This document shows, one piece after another, positions 33,097 to 42,117 of a stretch of DNA of 64,000 nt. The notes beneath the pieces are model-generated. The model was not told the origin of the DNA, made no database searches, and worked only from the letters and a program-made list of their open reading frames with translations. This DNA is from Variovorax sp. HW608. Lineage in GTDB: Bacteria > Pseudomonadota > Gammaproteobacteria > Burkholderiales > Burkholderiaceae_C. The stretch spans positions 2,728,001 to 2,792,000 of the forward strand of contig NZ_LT607803.1 of the NCBI RefSeq assembly GCF_900090195.1, written 5' to 3'. The stretch's first letter is position 1; every line of letters starts with the position of its first letter. Both the position numbers and the translations under genes were made by a program.

Positions 33097-34263
33097 ATGG
33101 ATTTTTCAGTCAGTGACGACCACCGCGCGATCCGCGACGGCGTGAGCGCCATCGTGCGCTCGTTCGACGACGAGTACTGGCTCGCGCGCGACGAGGACGG
33201 CGAGTTCCCGCGCGCCTTCCACACCGCGATGGCGCAGGCGGGCTGGCTCGGCATCACGATGCCCACCGACTACGGCGGCGCGGGCCTGGGCGTGACCGAG
33301 GCGGTGATCATGCTGCACGAGGTCGCGAGCCACGGCGGCGGCATGGCGGCGGCGTCGACGGTGCACATCAACCTGTTCGGGCCGCACCCGATCGTGGTGT
33401 TCGGCACGCACGAGCAGCGCCAGCGCTGGCTGCCGCGGCTGGTCGAAGGCAAGGACCAGTGCTGCTTCGGCTTCACCGAGCCCGATGCGGGCCTGAACAC
33501 CACCGCGATCAAGACCTTCGCGCAGAAGGTGCCCGGCGGCTACGTGGTGCACGGGCAGAAGGTGTGGACCTCGACCGCGCAGGTGGCCAACAAGATCATG
33601 CTGCTCACCCGCACGACGAAGCTGGAGGACTGCAAGCGCCCCACCGACGGCATCACGATCTTCTACACCGACCTCGACCGCAGCAAGATCGACGTGCATC
33701 GAATTCCGAAGATGGGCCGCAAGGCGGTCGATTCGAACGCGATCTTCATCGATGGCCTCTTCATCCCGGAGGAAGACCGCATCGGCGAGGAAGGCAAGGG
33801 CTTCTCGTACATCCTGCACAGCCTGAACCCCGAGCGCCTGCTGGTCGCGGCCGAGGCGGTGGCGATCGGGCAGGACGCATTGCGCCGGGCGACGAAGTAC
33901 GCCCGCGAGCGCGTGGTGTTCGACCGCCCGATCGGCCAGAACCAGGGCATCCAGCATCCGCTGGCCGAGCGCTGGATGGCGCTCGAAGCCGCCTGGGCCA
34001 TGGTCATGAAGGGCGCCTGGCTCTACGACAACCACCAGCCCTGCGGGGCCGAGGCCAACACGGCGAAGTTCCTCGGCGCGCGCGCCGGCTTCGATTCGTG
34101 CATGCAGGCGGTGCTGACGCACGGCGGCTTCGGCTACGCGAAGGAATACCACGTGGAGCGGCTGCTGCGCGAAGTCACGGTCACGCGCATCGCGCCGGTC
34201 ACCGAGCAACTGATCCTGTCGTTCATCGCCGAGAAGGTGCTGGACCTGCCCAAGTCCTACTGA
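33097..34263 (+). CDS. Acyl-CoA dehydrogenase
   Basis: A 388-residue FAD acyl-CoA dehydrogenase beginning MDFSVSDDHRAIRDGVSAIV. GWLGITMPTDYGGAGLGVTE, FGFTEPDAGLNTTAIKTFAQ (FAD/substrate loop), GQKVWTSTAQVANKI and LTHGGFGYAKEYHVERLLRE are family-typical. It introduces a 2,3-double bond and passes electrons to ETF. The gene follows the lyase by 37 bp and precedes a second dehydrogenase by 19 bp; the two could be separate enzymes or a heteromeric pair as in steroid catabolism. Confidence 0.93.
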   Translation: MDFSVSDDHRAIRDGVSAIVRSFDDEYWLARDEDGEFPRAFHTAMAQAGWLGITMPTDYGGAGLGVTEAVIMLHEVASHGGGMAAASTVHINLFGPHPIVVFGTHEQRQRWLPRLVEGKDQCCFGFTEPDAGLNTTAIKTFAQKVPGGYVVHGQKVWTSTAQVANKIMLLTRTTKLEDCKRPTDGITIFYTDLDRSKIDVHRIPKMGRKAVDSNAIFIDGLFIPEEDRIGEEGKGFSYILHSLNPERLLVAAEAVAIGQDALRRATKYARERVVFDRPIGQNQGIQHPLAERWMALEAAWAMVMKGAWLYDNHQPCGAEANTAKFLGARAGFDSCMQAVLTHGGFGYAKEYHVERLLREVTVTRIAPVTEQLILSFIAEKVLDLPKSY

Positions 34264-34282
34264 TCCACAAGGGAGAGCCAAG

Positions 34283-35482
34283 GTGTTCAAGAGAGAACTT
34301 TTCAACGAAGACCACGAAGCGTTCCGCGACATGGTGCGGCGCTTCATCGACAACGAGATCGCGCCGCATCACGCGCAATGGGAAGCCGACGGCGTGGTGC
34401 CGCGCGACCTGTGGCTCAAGGCCGGCGAAGCGGGCATGCTGTGCTGCACCGTGCCCGAGCAGTACGGCGGCGCGGGCGCGGACTACCTGTTCGACGTGAT
34501 CGTCTTCGAGGAGATGGCGCGCTCGGGCTACACCGGGCCCGGCTTCATGATCCACTGCGACCTGGTCGCGACCTACATCGCGAGCTTCGGCAGCGAGGCG
34601 CAGAAGAACAAGTGGCTGCCGCTGATGGTCCAGGGCAAGGCGATCGGCTCGCTCGGCATGACCGAGCCGCACGCGGGCTCGGACCTGAAGGCGATCCGCA
34701 CCCGCGCGGTGCGCGACGGCGACGACTTCGTGATCTCGGGCCAGAAGGTGTTCATCTCGAACGGCCAGCTCTGCGACGTGATCGTGCTCGCGACCAAGAC
34801 CGACTCGACCGCCGGCGCGAAGGGCGTCACCCTCTTTTTGGTCGACACCAGCCTGCCGGGCTTCCGGCGCGGCAAGAACCTGCACAAGCTGGGCATGAAG
34901 GCGCAGGACACCTCCGAGCTCTTCTTCGACGAGGTGCGCGTGCCGGCGTCGGCGATGCTCGGCGAGGAAGGCCGCGGCTTCGAGCTGATGATGACCAAGC
35001 TCGCCCAGGAGCGGCTCGCGCAGGCGATCCGCTCGGCCACGGTGGCCGAGACGGTCATCGATTGGACGATCGAGTACACGGGAAACCGGAAGGCCTTCGG
35101 CAAGACCATCGGCGACTTCCAGAACACCCAGTTCAAGCTCGCGGAACTCAAGACCGAGGCCGTCGTCGGCCGGCAATTCACCGACAAATGCATCGAAACC
35201 TTCATGAAGGGCGAGCTCACCGCCGTCGATGCGGCCATGGCCAAGATGTGGCTCAGCAACATGCACTGCAAGGTGGTGGACGAATGCCTGCAGCTCTTCG
35301 GCGGCTGGGGCTACATGTGGGAATATCCGATCGCCCGCGCGTACGCCGATGCGCGCATCGTCAAGATCGCGGGCGGCTCGATCGAGGTGATGAAACACAT
35401 CATCGGCCGCCAGCTGTTCGCCGACTTCCATCCGACGAAGGACCCGGCCGTCAACGGCGTGGCGGGCATCAACCCCGCCTGA
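34283..35482 (+). CDS. Acyl-CoA dehydrogenase
   Basis: A 399-residue FAD acyl-CoA dehydrogenase with a GTG start after GGGAGAGCC. MTEPHAGSDLKAIRTRAVRD, GQKVFISNGQLCDVIVLATK and LQLFGGWGYMWEYPIARAYA are classic signatures, with a likely catalytic Glu in the long-chain/isovaleryl-like region. The C-terminal KDPAVNGVAGINPA extends slightly beyond the usual end. It is one of three such enzymes in the block, each perhaps for a different round or branch. Confidence 0.93.
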   Translation: MFKRELFNEDHEAFRDMVRRFIDNEIAPHHAQWEADGVVPRDLWLKAGEAGMLCCTVPEQYGGAGADYLFDVIVFEEMARSGYTGPGFMIHCDLVATYIASFGSEAQKNKWLPLMVQGKAIGSLGMTEPHAGSDLKAIRTRAVRDGDDFVISGQKVFISNGQLCDVIVLATKTDSTAGAKGVTLFLVDTSLPGFRRGKNLHKLGMKAQDTSELFFDEVRVPASAMLGEEGRGFELMMTKLAQERLAQAIRSATVAETVIDWTIEYTGNRKAFGKTIGDFQNTQFKLAELKTEAVVGRQFTDKCIETFMKGELTAVDAAMAKMWLSNMHCKVVDECLQLFGGWGYMWEYPIARAYADARIVKIAGGSIEVMKHIIGRQLFADFHPTKDPAVNGVAGINPA

Positions 35483-35500
35483 GGCACGAAGGAACGACAC

Positions 35501-36412
35501 ATGACCACGATGGCCAACGGACCCATCCGCGACGACGCCCTCACGGGAAAGCGCATCCTCATCACCGGCGGCGGCACCGGGCTGGGCAAGGAACTCGCCC
35601 GCAGCTTCGTGTCGCACGGCGCCGCCGTGCACATCTGCGGCCGGCGCGAAAGCGTGCTGCAGGAAGCCGCCCAAGAGCTGCGCGCCCAGGCGGCGCACGG
35701 CGGGAGCATCGAATACCACATCTGCGACGTACGCAGTGCGGAGCAGATGGAGGCGATGGTCGAGAAGATCTGGCAAGGCGGCCCTCTCACCGGCCTGGTC
35801 AACAACGCCGCCGCCAACTTCATCTCGCCGTCGGTGGAGATCAGCCCGCGCGGCTTCGAGGCGGTCCGCTCGACGGTGATGGACGGCGCCCTGTACGCGA
35901 CGCTGGCCTGCGGACGCCGCTGGATTGCCCAGGGCTTGCCCGGCTCCGTCGTGAGCATGCTCGTGACATGGGTCTGGACCGGCTCGCCCTACGTGCTGCC
36001 TTCCGTGATGGCGAAGTCGGCGATCCATGCCATGACGATGTCGCTGGCGGTGGAATGGGGCCGCCACAACATCCGCGTGAATGCCGTCGCGCCCGGCCCC
36101 TTTCCGACCGAAAGCGCGTGGGAGAAGCTGGCCCCGATCCCGAAGGCCAATGTCGGGGCGGCCTCCTCCGAAAAGGTGCCGATGGGCCGCTTCGGCAAGA
36201 TGTCCGAACTGTGCAACCTGCTGATGTTCCTCCAGTCGGATGGCTGCGACTACATCACGGGCCAGAACATCGCCATCGACGGCGGCCACCACCTCGCAGC
36301 GCCGAGCACCTTCGCCGAGATGAACGCCCTGACACCGGACGACTGGGCCGAAGCCAAGCGCATCGTGCGTGCGCGCGCGGAGCAGGAAAAGGCGCAGCGC
36401 AGCGCCGGCTGA
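35501..36412 (+). CDS. DECR-type SDR (2,4-dienoyl-CoA reductase-like) with Trp at the catalytic Tyr position
   Basis: A 303-residue SDR. TGGGTGLGK is the cofactor motif, NNAAANFISP follows, and the family S-x3-K is Ser168/Lys172 in VLPSVMAKSAIHAM. In dienoyl-CoA reductases the catalytic Tyr lies 15 residues before that Lys (bacterial TYAWTG-like segment); here the segment reads VTWVWTG, with Trp157 instead. NAVAPGPFPTESAW is typical of the subgroup. It may reduce or isomerise an unsaturated CoA ester, but the substitution makes catalysis uncertain. It follows the second dehydrogenase by 18 bp. Confidence 0.85.
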   Translation: MTTMANGPIRDDALTGKRILITGGGTGLGKELARSFVSHGAAVHICGRRESVLQEAAQELRAQAAHGGSIEYHICDVRSAEQMEAMVEKIWQGGPLTGLVNNAAANFISPSVEISPRGFEAVRSTVMDGALYATLACGRRWIAQGLPGSVVSMLVTWVWTGSPYVLPSVMAKSAIHAMTMSLAVEWGRHNIRVNAVAPGPFPTESAWEKLAPIPKANVGAASSEKVPMGRFGKMSELCNLLMFLQSDGCDYITGQNIAIDGGHHLAAPSTFAEMNALTPDDWAEAKRIVRARAEQEKAQRSAG

Positions 36413-36424
36413 CCGGGAGTAAGG

Positions 36425-37987
36425 GTGCCGAATCCTCCCACGCCCATGCTGGACCTGCGCCTGCATGCCAGCGCCGATCCCGGACGTACGGCCATCGTCT
36501 GTGGCGACGCACAGCTCAGCTATGGGGATCTCGAAGCGCTGGTGAATCGACTGGCCGACGTGTTCCGCCATCTGGGGCTGGTGCGTGGCGATCACGTGGC
36601 CACCATGCTGAGCAACCGGCCCGAAGGATTGGCTGCCGCCTGGGCCGCGTGGCGCTCGGGCCTGTATCTGACGCCGATGTCGACCGCGCTGGCAGCGCCC
36701 GAACTGGCCTACCTGGTGGAAGATTCCGATGCCAAGGCGGTGCTGGTCGATGCGACGCTCGGCGAGCTGGCCGCGGCCCTGCCCGGCGCGATCGCCCGGC
36801 CCGTGCATCGGCTGTCGCTGGGTGGGAGCGTTGCGGGCTTCGCCAAGCTCGAACCCTTGCTCGACGCAGGTTCCCCCGGGCCGCATGCGGACGAGCCGCC
36901 AGGGGCGCTGATGATGTACACCTCGGGCACCACCGGCGCGCCCAAGGGGGTGATCCGGCCGCTGCTGCCTCGCGAGTGGCGCGGCACGCCGCCCTTTGCG
37001 GCCGATCTGATCGCGCTCTTCCAGCTCGGCGGCGACGATGTCCGCTATCTCTCGACCGCACCGCTCTACCATGCCGCGCCCTTGAGGGTCGCGCTGGCCG
37101 TCACGGCGGGCGGAGGCACTGTCTTCGTCATGGACCGCTTCGACGCCGATGAAGCCCTGCGCCTGATCGAACGCGAGCGGATCACCCACAGCCAGTGGGT
37201 GCCTGCCATGTTCCAGCGCTTGCTGGCGCTGCCGGTCGAACGCCGCGCGGCGTTCTCGGCCCCGTCGCATCGCGTCGCCATCCACGGCGCAGCGCCTTGT
37301 CCTGCCCCGCTCAAGCGGGCCATGATCGACTGGTGGGGCCCGATCCTCCTCGAGTACTACTCGGGCACGGAAGGCGTCGGCCTGACATTGATCGACTCGG
37401 CACAGGCACTGCGCAAGCCGGGCTCCGTCGGCCAGGCCCGCAAGGGGGTCGTGCACATCGTCGACGCGGAAGGCGGCGAACTGCCGCCCGGTCAGACCGG
37501 TGTCGTCTACTTCTCGGGCGTGACGCCCTTCGCCTACTACAAGGCACCGGAGAAGACGCTGGGACGGACGCACGCACGCGGCTGGCAGACCTTCGGCGAC
37601 ATGGGCTACCTGGACGAGGAAGGCTGGTTGTTCCTCACCGATCGGCTGGACGACATGATCATCTCCGGGGGCGTCAACATCTACCCGCAGGAAATCGAGG
37701 CCGTCATGCGCGAGGTGCCCGGGGTATGGGAATGCAGCGTGGTCGGCGTGCCGGACGAGCGCTTCGGCGAACGGCCCGTCGCCTTCGTCGTGCCGGCCCG
37801 CGATGCGGCGCACGACCCCTGCGCGCTACTGGAGCGCCTGCGGACCCACAACCGGGAACGCCTGGGCAAGCTCAAGCGACCCGACGAGATACGCCTCATC
37901 GACCAGCTCCCGCGCACGCCCACCGGCAAGGTGCTTAGGCGCGCGCTGCGCAACGCATTCGTTTCGAACGCTCCACTGTCCCCATGA
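36425..37987 (+). CDS. Acyl-CoA synthetase (AMP-binding)
   Basis: A 520-residue ANL ligase. MYTSGTTGAPKGVIRP is the P-loop, EYYSGTEGVGLT the adenylate motif, FGDMGYLDEEGWLFLTDR the conserved Asp region and SGGVNIYPQEIE the hinge, with PTGKVLRRALR carrying the catalytic Lys. I set the start at the GTG at 36425, 12 bp after the SDR stop; an ATG at 36446 (MLDLRLHAS) is an equally good alternative. It is the last plus-strand gene of the core and meets the LuxR gene tail to tail with 25 bp between. It may activate the acid made by the methyl-oxidation module or a pathway intermediate. Confidence 0.9.
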   Translation: MPNPPTPMLDLRLHASADPGRTAIVCGDAQLSYGDLEALVNRLADVFRHLGLVRGDHVATMLSNRPEGLAAAWAAWRSGLYLTPMSTALAAPELAYLVEDSDAKAVLVDATLGELAAALPGAIARPVHRLSLGGSVAGFAKLEPLLDAGSPGPHADEPPGALMMYTSGTTGAPKGVIRPLLPREWRGTPPFAADLIALFQLGGDDVRYLSTAPLYHAAPLRVALAVTAGGGTVFVMDRFDADEALRLIERERITHSQWVPAMFQRLLALPVERRAAFSAPSHRVAIHGAAPCPAPLKRAMIDWWGPILLEYYSGTEGVGLTLIDSAQALRKPGSVGQARKGVVHIVDAEGGELPPGQTGVVYFSGVTPFAYYKAPEKTLGRTHARGWQTFGDMGYLDEEGWLFLTDRLDDMIISGGVNIYPQEIEAVMREVPGVWECSVVGVPDERFGERPVAFVVPARDAAHDPCALLERLRTHNRERLGKLKRPDEIRLIDQLPRTPTGKVLRRALRNAFVSNAPLSP

Positions 37988-38012
37988 GCGCCCGCCCCGT
38001 TTCCGCCCTGCG

Positions 38013-40757
38013 TCAGGCGCGTCCGATCAACTTCAGGCTCCGGGCCCGCGCCAGCGCAGCCGACCGGCTGCGAACGCCCAGCTTCGCATAGAGCTTGTGG
38101 AGGTGCCACTTGACCGTGGCCACCGACAGGTGCAGGCGCCCAGCCACCTGCTCGTTGTTCAGGCCCTGGTCCAGCAGGTCCAGCAACTCGATCTCGCGTG
38201 GTGTCGGCTCGTCGGCGCGGCCTACGCCTCGGTCCGGCGCCATGGCGGTCGGGGCGCTGGCGAAGGTGCGCAGGCGCTCGAAGAAGGCCAGCTCAGCCGC
38301 GCCGGTGAGCCCGATGGTCCTCGCCTCGTCCTCGGACAGCAGCCGCGCGATGAGCTGGCTGCGGGTGTTGAAGGGATGGATGAGATTGCCCGGCGCCGCC
38401 AGAACGATGGCTGCCGACAACTGGCGCACGGCCGCGTGCACCTGCCCCTTGCGCTGGTGCACGCCGGCTGACAGCAGCAACAGCTCGACCGCGTCCCGAT
38501 GGCGCTGGTCGATGCGTGCCGCCTTGATCGAGGCCTCGATCTGAAGAGCCAGCTCGCTGCTGCAGTGCTGGGCCGCTTCGAGTTCGAGCCGTGCCAGCAG
38601 CCAGTCGCCGCGCTCGCGCATCCGCTCGGCGCCGGCGGCGCGACGCTCTGGCGCAGCCAGGCCGATGCGCTCGGACAGCGACCGTGCTTCGGCCAGACGG
38701 CCGAGCTGGAGCAGCCGACGGATCTTCGAAGCACCCAGCAGGAGCAGGCCGCGTGCCGGGTAGCAGTGGGCCACCCGGTCGAGCAGATCGGCCGTGATGC
38801 CGCCCGCCTCGTCCTCGCCGCCTTTCCAGAACGCGACGCACGCGGCCAGGCCCTCTTCGAGCGTGGTCAGGATGCCGTGATGCATGGCGCGCTGCAGGCT
38901 CGCCTCCGCCAGCTTGCGCGCCGCATCGCCGCGGCCCTGGTCGAGCAAGGCGCGCGCGTGGACGAAGTCCAGTGTCAGAAGAACGCTCGCGTCGGGCCCG
39001 ATGACGCAGCCCGCGCGTTCCCGCGTCGCGACCAGCAGATCGGACGCGGCGTTGGGTCGCGCCTGTCCGATGTCGACACAGGCGCGCAGGATGCCTACCC
39101 AGGCGAGGCCGTAGGCGCTGTCGGCGCGGCTGATCGCTGCTTCGGCCAACTGCATGCGCGCGCGTGCAGCCGACAGGGTGCCGCGATCGATATCGACGAT
39201 GCCCGCGATGGAGGTCACCGTCGCGACCTTCAGGGCGTCGGCGTTGGCGTCGCGTGCAAGCCAGACATCCGCCTGTTCATGCGCGCTGTCCAGTCGATCG
39301 AGCCAGACGTTGACCAGCATGCGGGTGAACAGGATGCGCTGCTGCACGCCTCCCGAGATGTTCTGGAAGGCCGCGTCGGTCGCGGCCCGTCGGTCCAGGT
39401 CGTCCAAGGCCTGGCGGGCGCGCTCGTACTGCAGGGAGTCGCTCAAGGCCCAGACGAACCAGGTATGCACTTCCGGCGACGGCGCGATCCCGGCCGCCAG
39501 GAGCTTGTCGACCCATTGGATCAGCTGCGACATCCGCCCGTGATGGCCGACCACGACGTGGGCAATGCGGTCCAGCAGCTCTTGCGCGAGTGCGGTCGAG
39601 CCCGCTTCGAGCGCGATCGAGATGGCGCTCGTCGTATCGCCCTGGCCAAGATGCCAGCGCGCGGCCCGGTCCAGTAGCGCATTCCGCCGCGCGGGCGCCA
39701 GCGTCTGCTCTCCCTCCGCCAGCAGGAACTCCCGCAGCAGCGTGTGGAACCGGAACCAGCGCCGGCTGCGGTCCAGCGGGAAGATCAGCACGTTGCTTTC
39801 GACCAGTTGGTGCAGCCACTGGCGTGCCTCGGGGCGTCCGGTCATTTCGGCGGCCAGGTCGGCATTGAACTCCCGCACCAGCGCGATCTCGACCATGAAG
39901 TCCACCAGGTCCGGCGGGAACCCGACCAGCACCCGGCGCGTCAGTACGCTTGCAATGTCCCGGTGGTCGCCGCCAAACCGTCCGAGCACCTGGTCGATGT
40001 CCGCTGCGGCACTGGCCGGTTCGCCGCTCGCATCGACGCCGCCGCGCAGCAGCACCTGCAACAGGCGGATGGCGGCAGGCCATCCCTCCGTCTGGGCGAC
40101 GATGCGGTCCAGTTGCCGGGCGCCCCCGTGGGCAATGCCCGCGTGCCGGAGCAATTCGGCGGTGCTGCCGCGGTCGAAGCTCAGGTGCGATGCGCGCAGT
40201 TCGAGCGCGCCGGCCTCGAGCTTGGCCCGCGCCAGGTCCAACGGGATCTCATGGGTGCTGGACAGCACCAGGCGCAATTGCGCCGGCGTGCCGAAGACGA
40301 GCCGGTGCAGGACGGACCCGAGCGCGGGGTCATGGCAGAAGCCGAGGTTGTCGATGAACAGGATCGTGGGACGGGCCGGCTCGACCAGCAGACGCAGCAG
40401 CGCGTCGGCAGCGGCACCGCGGTCCGGGAACCGGGCGCTGGCGGCGCGGGCCTGCGCCACGCCCGCAATGCCCGCCTGCTGCATGGCGGCGCCGAGGCGA
40501 TCGAGCAGCGCCGACAAGTCGCGGTCACGGTCGTCCAGCGTCAGCCAGAGGCCGGTGTTGCCGCGCGCGGTCAACTCGTCGAACAAGCTGCTGAGCATCA
40601 CGGTCTTGCCGTAGCCCGGCGGGGCGCACGCGGTCAGCACCTTGGGGAACGGGTCCATCTGCAGCGCCATCGACAGGGCGCGCGTCGGCACGACGTGAAA
40701 CCCGAATTGCGGCGGCCCGAATCCATCGCGGGAGAAATCGGTAGCGTTCACTGGCAT
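38013..40757 (-). CDS. MalT/AlkS-type LuxR-family transcriptional activator (LAL)
   Basis: A 914-residue regulator: an N-terminal ATPase with Walker A APPGYGKT (45-52), a Walker B-like ILFIDNLG region, a long TPR-like helical sensor, and a C-terminal LuxR HTH (TPREIELLDLLDQGLNNEQV then HLSVATVKWHLHKLYAKLG). MalT-type activators bind ATP and an inducer, multimerise and recruit polymerase. AlkS of the alkane operon has this architecture and controls AlkB; here the gene is divergent from a hydroxylase module of the same broad superfamily, with 185 bp between. Activation of that module is inferred. Confidence 0.92.
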   Translation of the reverse strand: MPVNATDFSRDGFGPPQFGFHVVPTRALSMALQMDPFPKVLTACAPPGYGKTVMLSSLFDELTARGNTGLWLTLDDRDRDLSALLDRLGAAMQQAGIAGVAQARAASARFPDRGAAADALLRLLVEPARPTILFIDNLGFCHDPALGSVLHRLVFGTPAQLRLVLSSTHEIPLDLARAKLEAGALELRASHLSFDRGSTAELLRHAGIAHGGARQLDRIVAQTEGWPAAIRLLQVLLRGGVDASGEPASAAADIDQVLGRFGGDHRDIASVLTRRVLVGFPPDLVDFMVEIALVREFNADLAAEMTGRPEARQWLHQLVESNVLIFPLDRSRRWFRFHTLLREFLLAEGEQTLAPARRNALLDRAARWHLGQGDTTSAISIALEAGSTALAQELLDRIAHVVVGHHGRMSQLIQWVDKLLAAGIAPSPEVHTWFVWALSDSLQYERARQALDDLDRRAATDAAFQNISGGVQQRILFTRMLVNVWLDRLDSAHEQADVWLARDANADALKVATVTSIAGIVDIDRGTLSAARARMQLAEAAISRADSAYGLAWVGILRACVDIGQARPNAASDLLVATRERAGCVIGPDASVLLTLDFVHARALLDQGRGDAARKLAEASLQRAMHHGILTTLEEGLAACVAFWKGGEDEAGGITADLLDRVAHCYPARGLLLLGASKIRRLLQLGRLAEARSLSERIGLAAPERRAAGAERMRERGDWLLARLELEAAQHCSSELALQIEASIKAARIDQRHRDAVELLLLSAGVHQRKGQVHAAVRQLSAAIVLAAPGNLIHPFNTRSQLIARLLSEDEARTIGLTGAAELAFFERLRTFASAPTAMAPDRGVGRADEPTPREIELLDLLDQGLNNEQVAGRLHLSVATVKWHLHKLYAKLGVRSRSAALARARSLKLIGRA

Positions 40758-40798
40758 GGCGAGGACCGACCGATTCTAGGGACGGAGCGCATTTAGTG

Positions 40799-40821
40799 CG
40801 CATAGAGAAAGTACCTATGCG
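40799..40821. promoter_or_regulatory. Inverted repeat in the divergent luxR / alcohol dehydrogenase promoter
   Basis: CGCATAG (40799-40805) and CTATGCG (40815-40821) are perfect inverted 7-mers with 9 bp between. The site lies 42 bp upstream of the regulator and about 120 bp upstream of the dehydrogenase, a sensible place for an activator. It is unlike the shared operators of the core block. Confidence 0.5.
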
Positions 40822-40942
40822 AACAATGTGGATCGTTGCGACCCTAGGGTTACTCCGGCCTCGCGCCCAACTCTTGGTGGGCGATCGGTGGCGAACGGGT
40901 CGGTCCAATGGACGCATCGTCGCAACAAGTTCAGGAGACCCC

Positions 40943-42097
40943 ATGACCACCGCCCTCGCCGACAGCCCGACGCTGCAGAATTCCACCGCCGTACGAAAGG
41001 CACGCGCCGCGCTGGCACGCCGGCAGCAGGCGCCCCTCGCAGTCGAGGACATCGACATCGCCGCGCCCCGCGATGACGAGATCCTGGTCCGCATGGTGGC
41101 CACCGGCATCTGCCACACCGACGTGGTGTGCGCCAACGGCTTTCCGGTGCCCATGCCGATCGTGCTGGGCCACGAGGGCGCCGGCGTGGTCGAGGCCGTC
41201 GGCGCCGGCGTGCACGACCTGGCCGTGGGCGACCATGTGCTGCTGTCCTTCAACTCCTGCGGCGCCTGCCCGAATTGCAGGAGCCACGAGCCGGCCTACT
41301 GCCACCAGTTCATGGGGCTCAACTTCGGCGGCGTGCGCCTGGAGGACGGGAGCTCGCCCCTGAGCCAGCACGGCGAGAAGGTGCACGGGCAGTTCTTCGG
41401 GCAGTCGTCCTTCGCCACCCTGGCCATTGCGCGCTCGGTGAACGCTGTGAAGGTGGACAAGTCCTTGCCGCTCGATGTGCTGGCTCCGCTGGGCTGCGGC
41501 ATCCAGACCGGCGCAGGCGCGGTGATGAACTCCCTGAAGGTGCGCGCCGGCCGCTCCCTGGCCGTGTTCGGCTGCGGCGCCGTGGGCCTGAGCGCCGTCA
41601 TGGCCGCCAAGGTGGTCGGTGCCGCGCCCGTGGTGGTCGTGGAGCCGAGCGCGGAACGCCGTGCCCTGGCGCTGGAGCTCGGTGCCGCGCACGCCATCGA
41701 TCCCACCCGGACCGACGACGTCGCGGCGGCACTGCGCGCCGCGAGCGGCGGCGGCGGCTTCGACTACGCGCTGGATACCTCGGGCATTCCCGCAGTGATG
41801 AAGACCGCCGTCGACGTGCTGCTGCCCAACGGCATGCTGGGGCTGATCGGCATTCCGCCGCCCGATGCGCCCATGCCCATGAGCATCATGGAGATCTATG
41901 TCCGTGGGCTGGGCGTGAAATGCATCGTCGAAGGCGACGCCGAACCCAAGGTCTTCATTCCGAAGCTCGTGGCGCTCTACCAGGCCGGCAAGCTGCCGGT
42001 GGACAGGCTGATCAGGAAGTACCCGTTCGAGAAGATCAACGAGGCATTCGCCGCGGCCGCGGGCGGCTCGGTCGTCAAGCCTGTCGTGACTTTCTGA
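40943..42097 (+). CDS. Zinc-dependent alcohol dehydrogenase (aryl/benzyl alcohol type)
   Basis: A 384-residue medium-chain dehydrogenase; the ATG follows AGGAGACCCC. ATGICHTDVV and GHEGAGVVEAVG hold catalytic zinc ligands, CGACPNCRSHEPAYC the structural zinc Cys, and GCGAVGLSAVMAAKVVGA the NAD-binding motif. The QFFGQSSFATLAIA stretch is typical of XylB/AreB-like benzyl alcohol dehydrogenases. It should oxidise the primary alcohol made by the hydroxylase encoded 20 bp downstream. The substrate could be benzylic, allylic (perillyl-type) or alicyclic. Confidence 0.9.
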   Translation: MTTALADSPTLQNSTAVRKARAALARRQQAPLAVEDIDIAAPRDDEILVRMVATGICHTDVVCANGFPVPMPIVLGHEGAGVVEAVGAGVHDLAVGDHVLLSFNSCGACPNCRSHEPAYCHQFMGLNFGGVRLEDGSSPLSQHGEKVHGQFFGQSSFATLAIARSVNAVKVDKSLPLDVLAPLGCGIQTGAGAVMNSLKVRAGRSLAVFGCGAVGLSAVMAAKVVGAAPVVVVEPSAERRALALELGAAHAIDPTRTDDVAAALRAASGGGGFDYALDTSGIPAVMKTAVDVLLPNGMLGLIGIPPPDAPMPMSIMEIYVRGLGVKCIVEGDAEPKVFIPKLVALYQAGKLPVDRLIRKYPFEKINEAFAAAAGGSVVKPVVTF

Positions 42098-42117
42098 GCA
42101 GCGCACGGGAGACCGCC

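Noticed and set aside
34223..37813. A 1196-codon open frame on the minus strand
   Set aside because: It is antisense to two acyl-CoA dehydrogenases, an SDR and a ligase with full motifs; its translation is low-complexity His/Arg/Ala-rich, as expected for GC-rich antisense frames.
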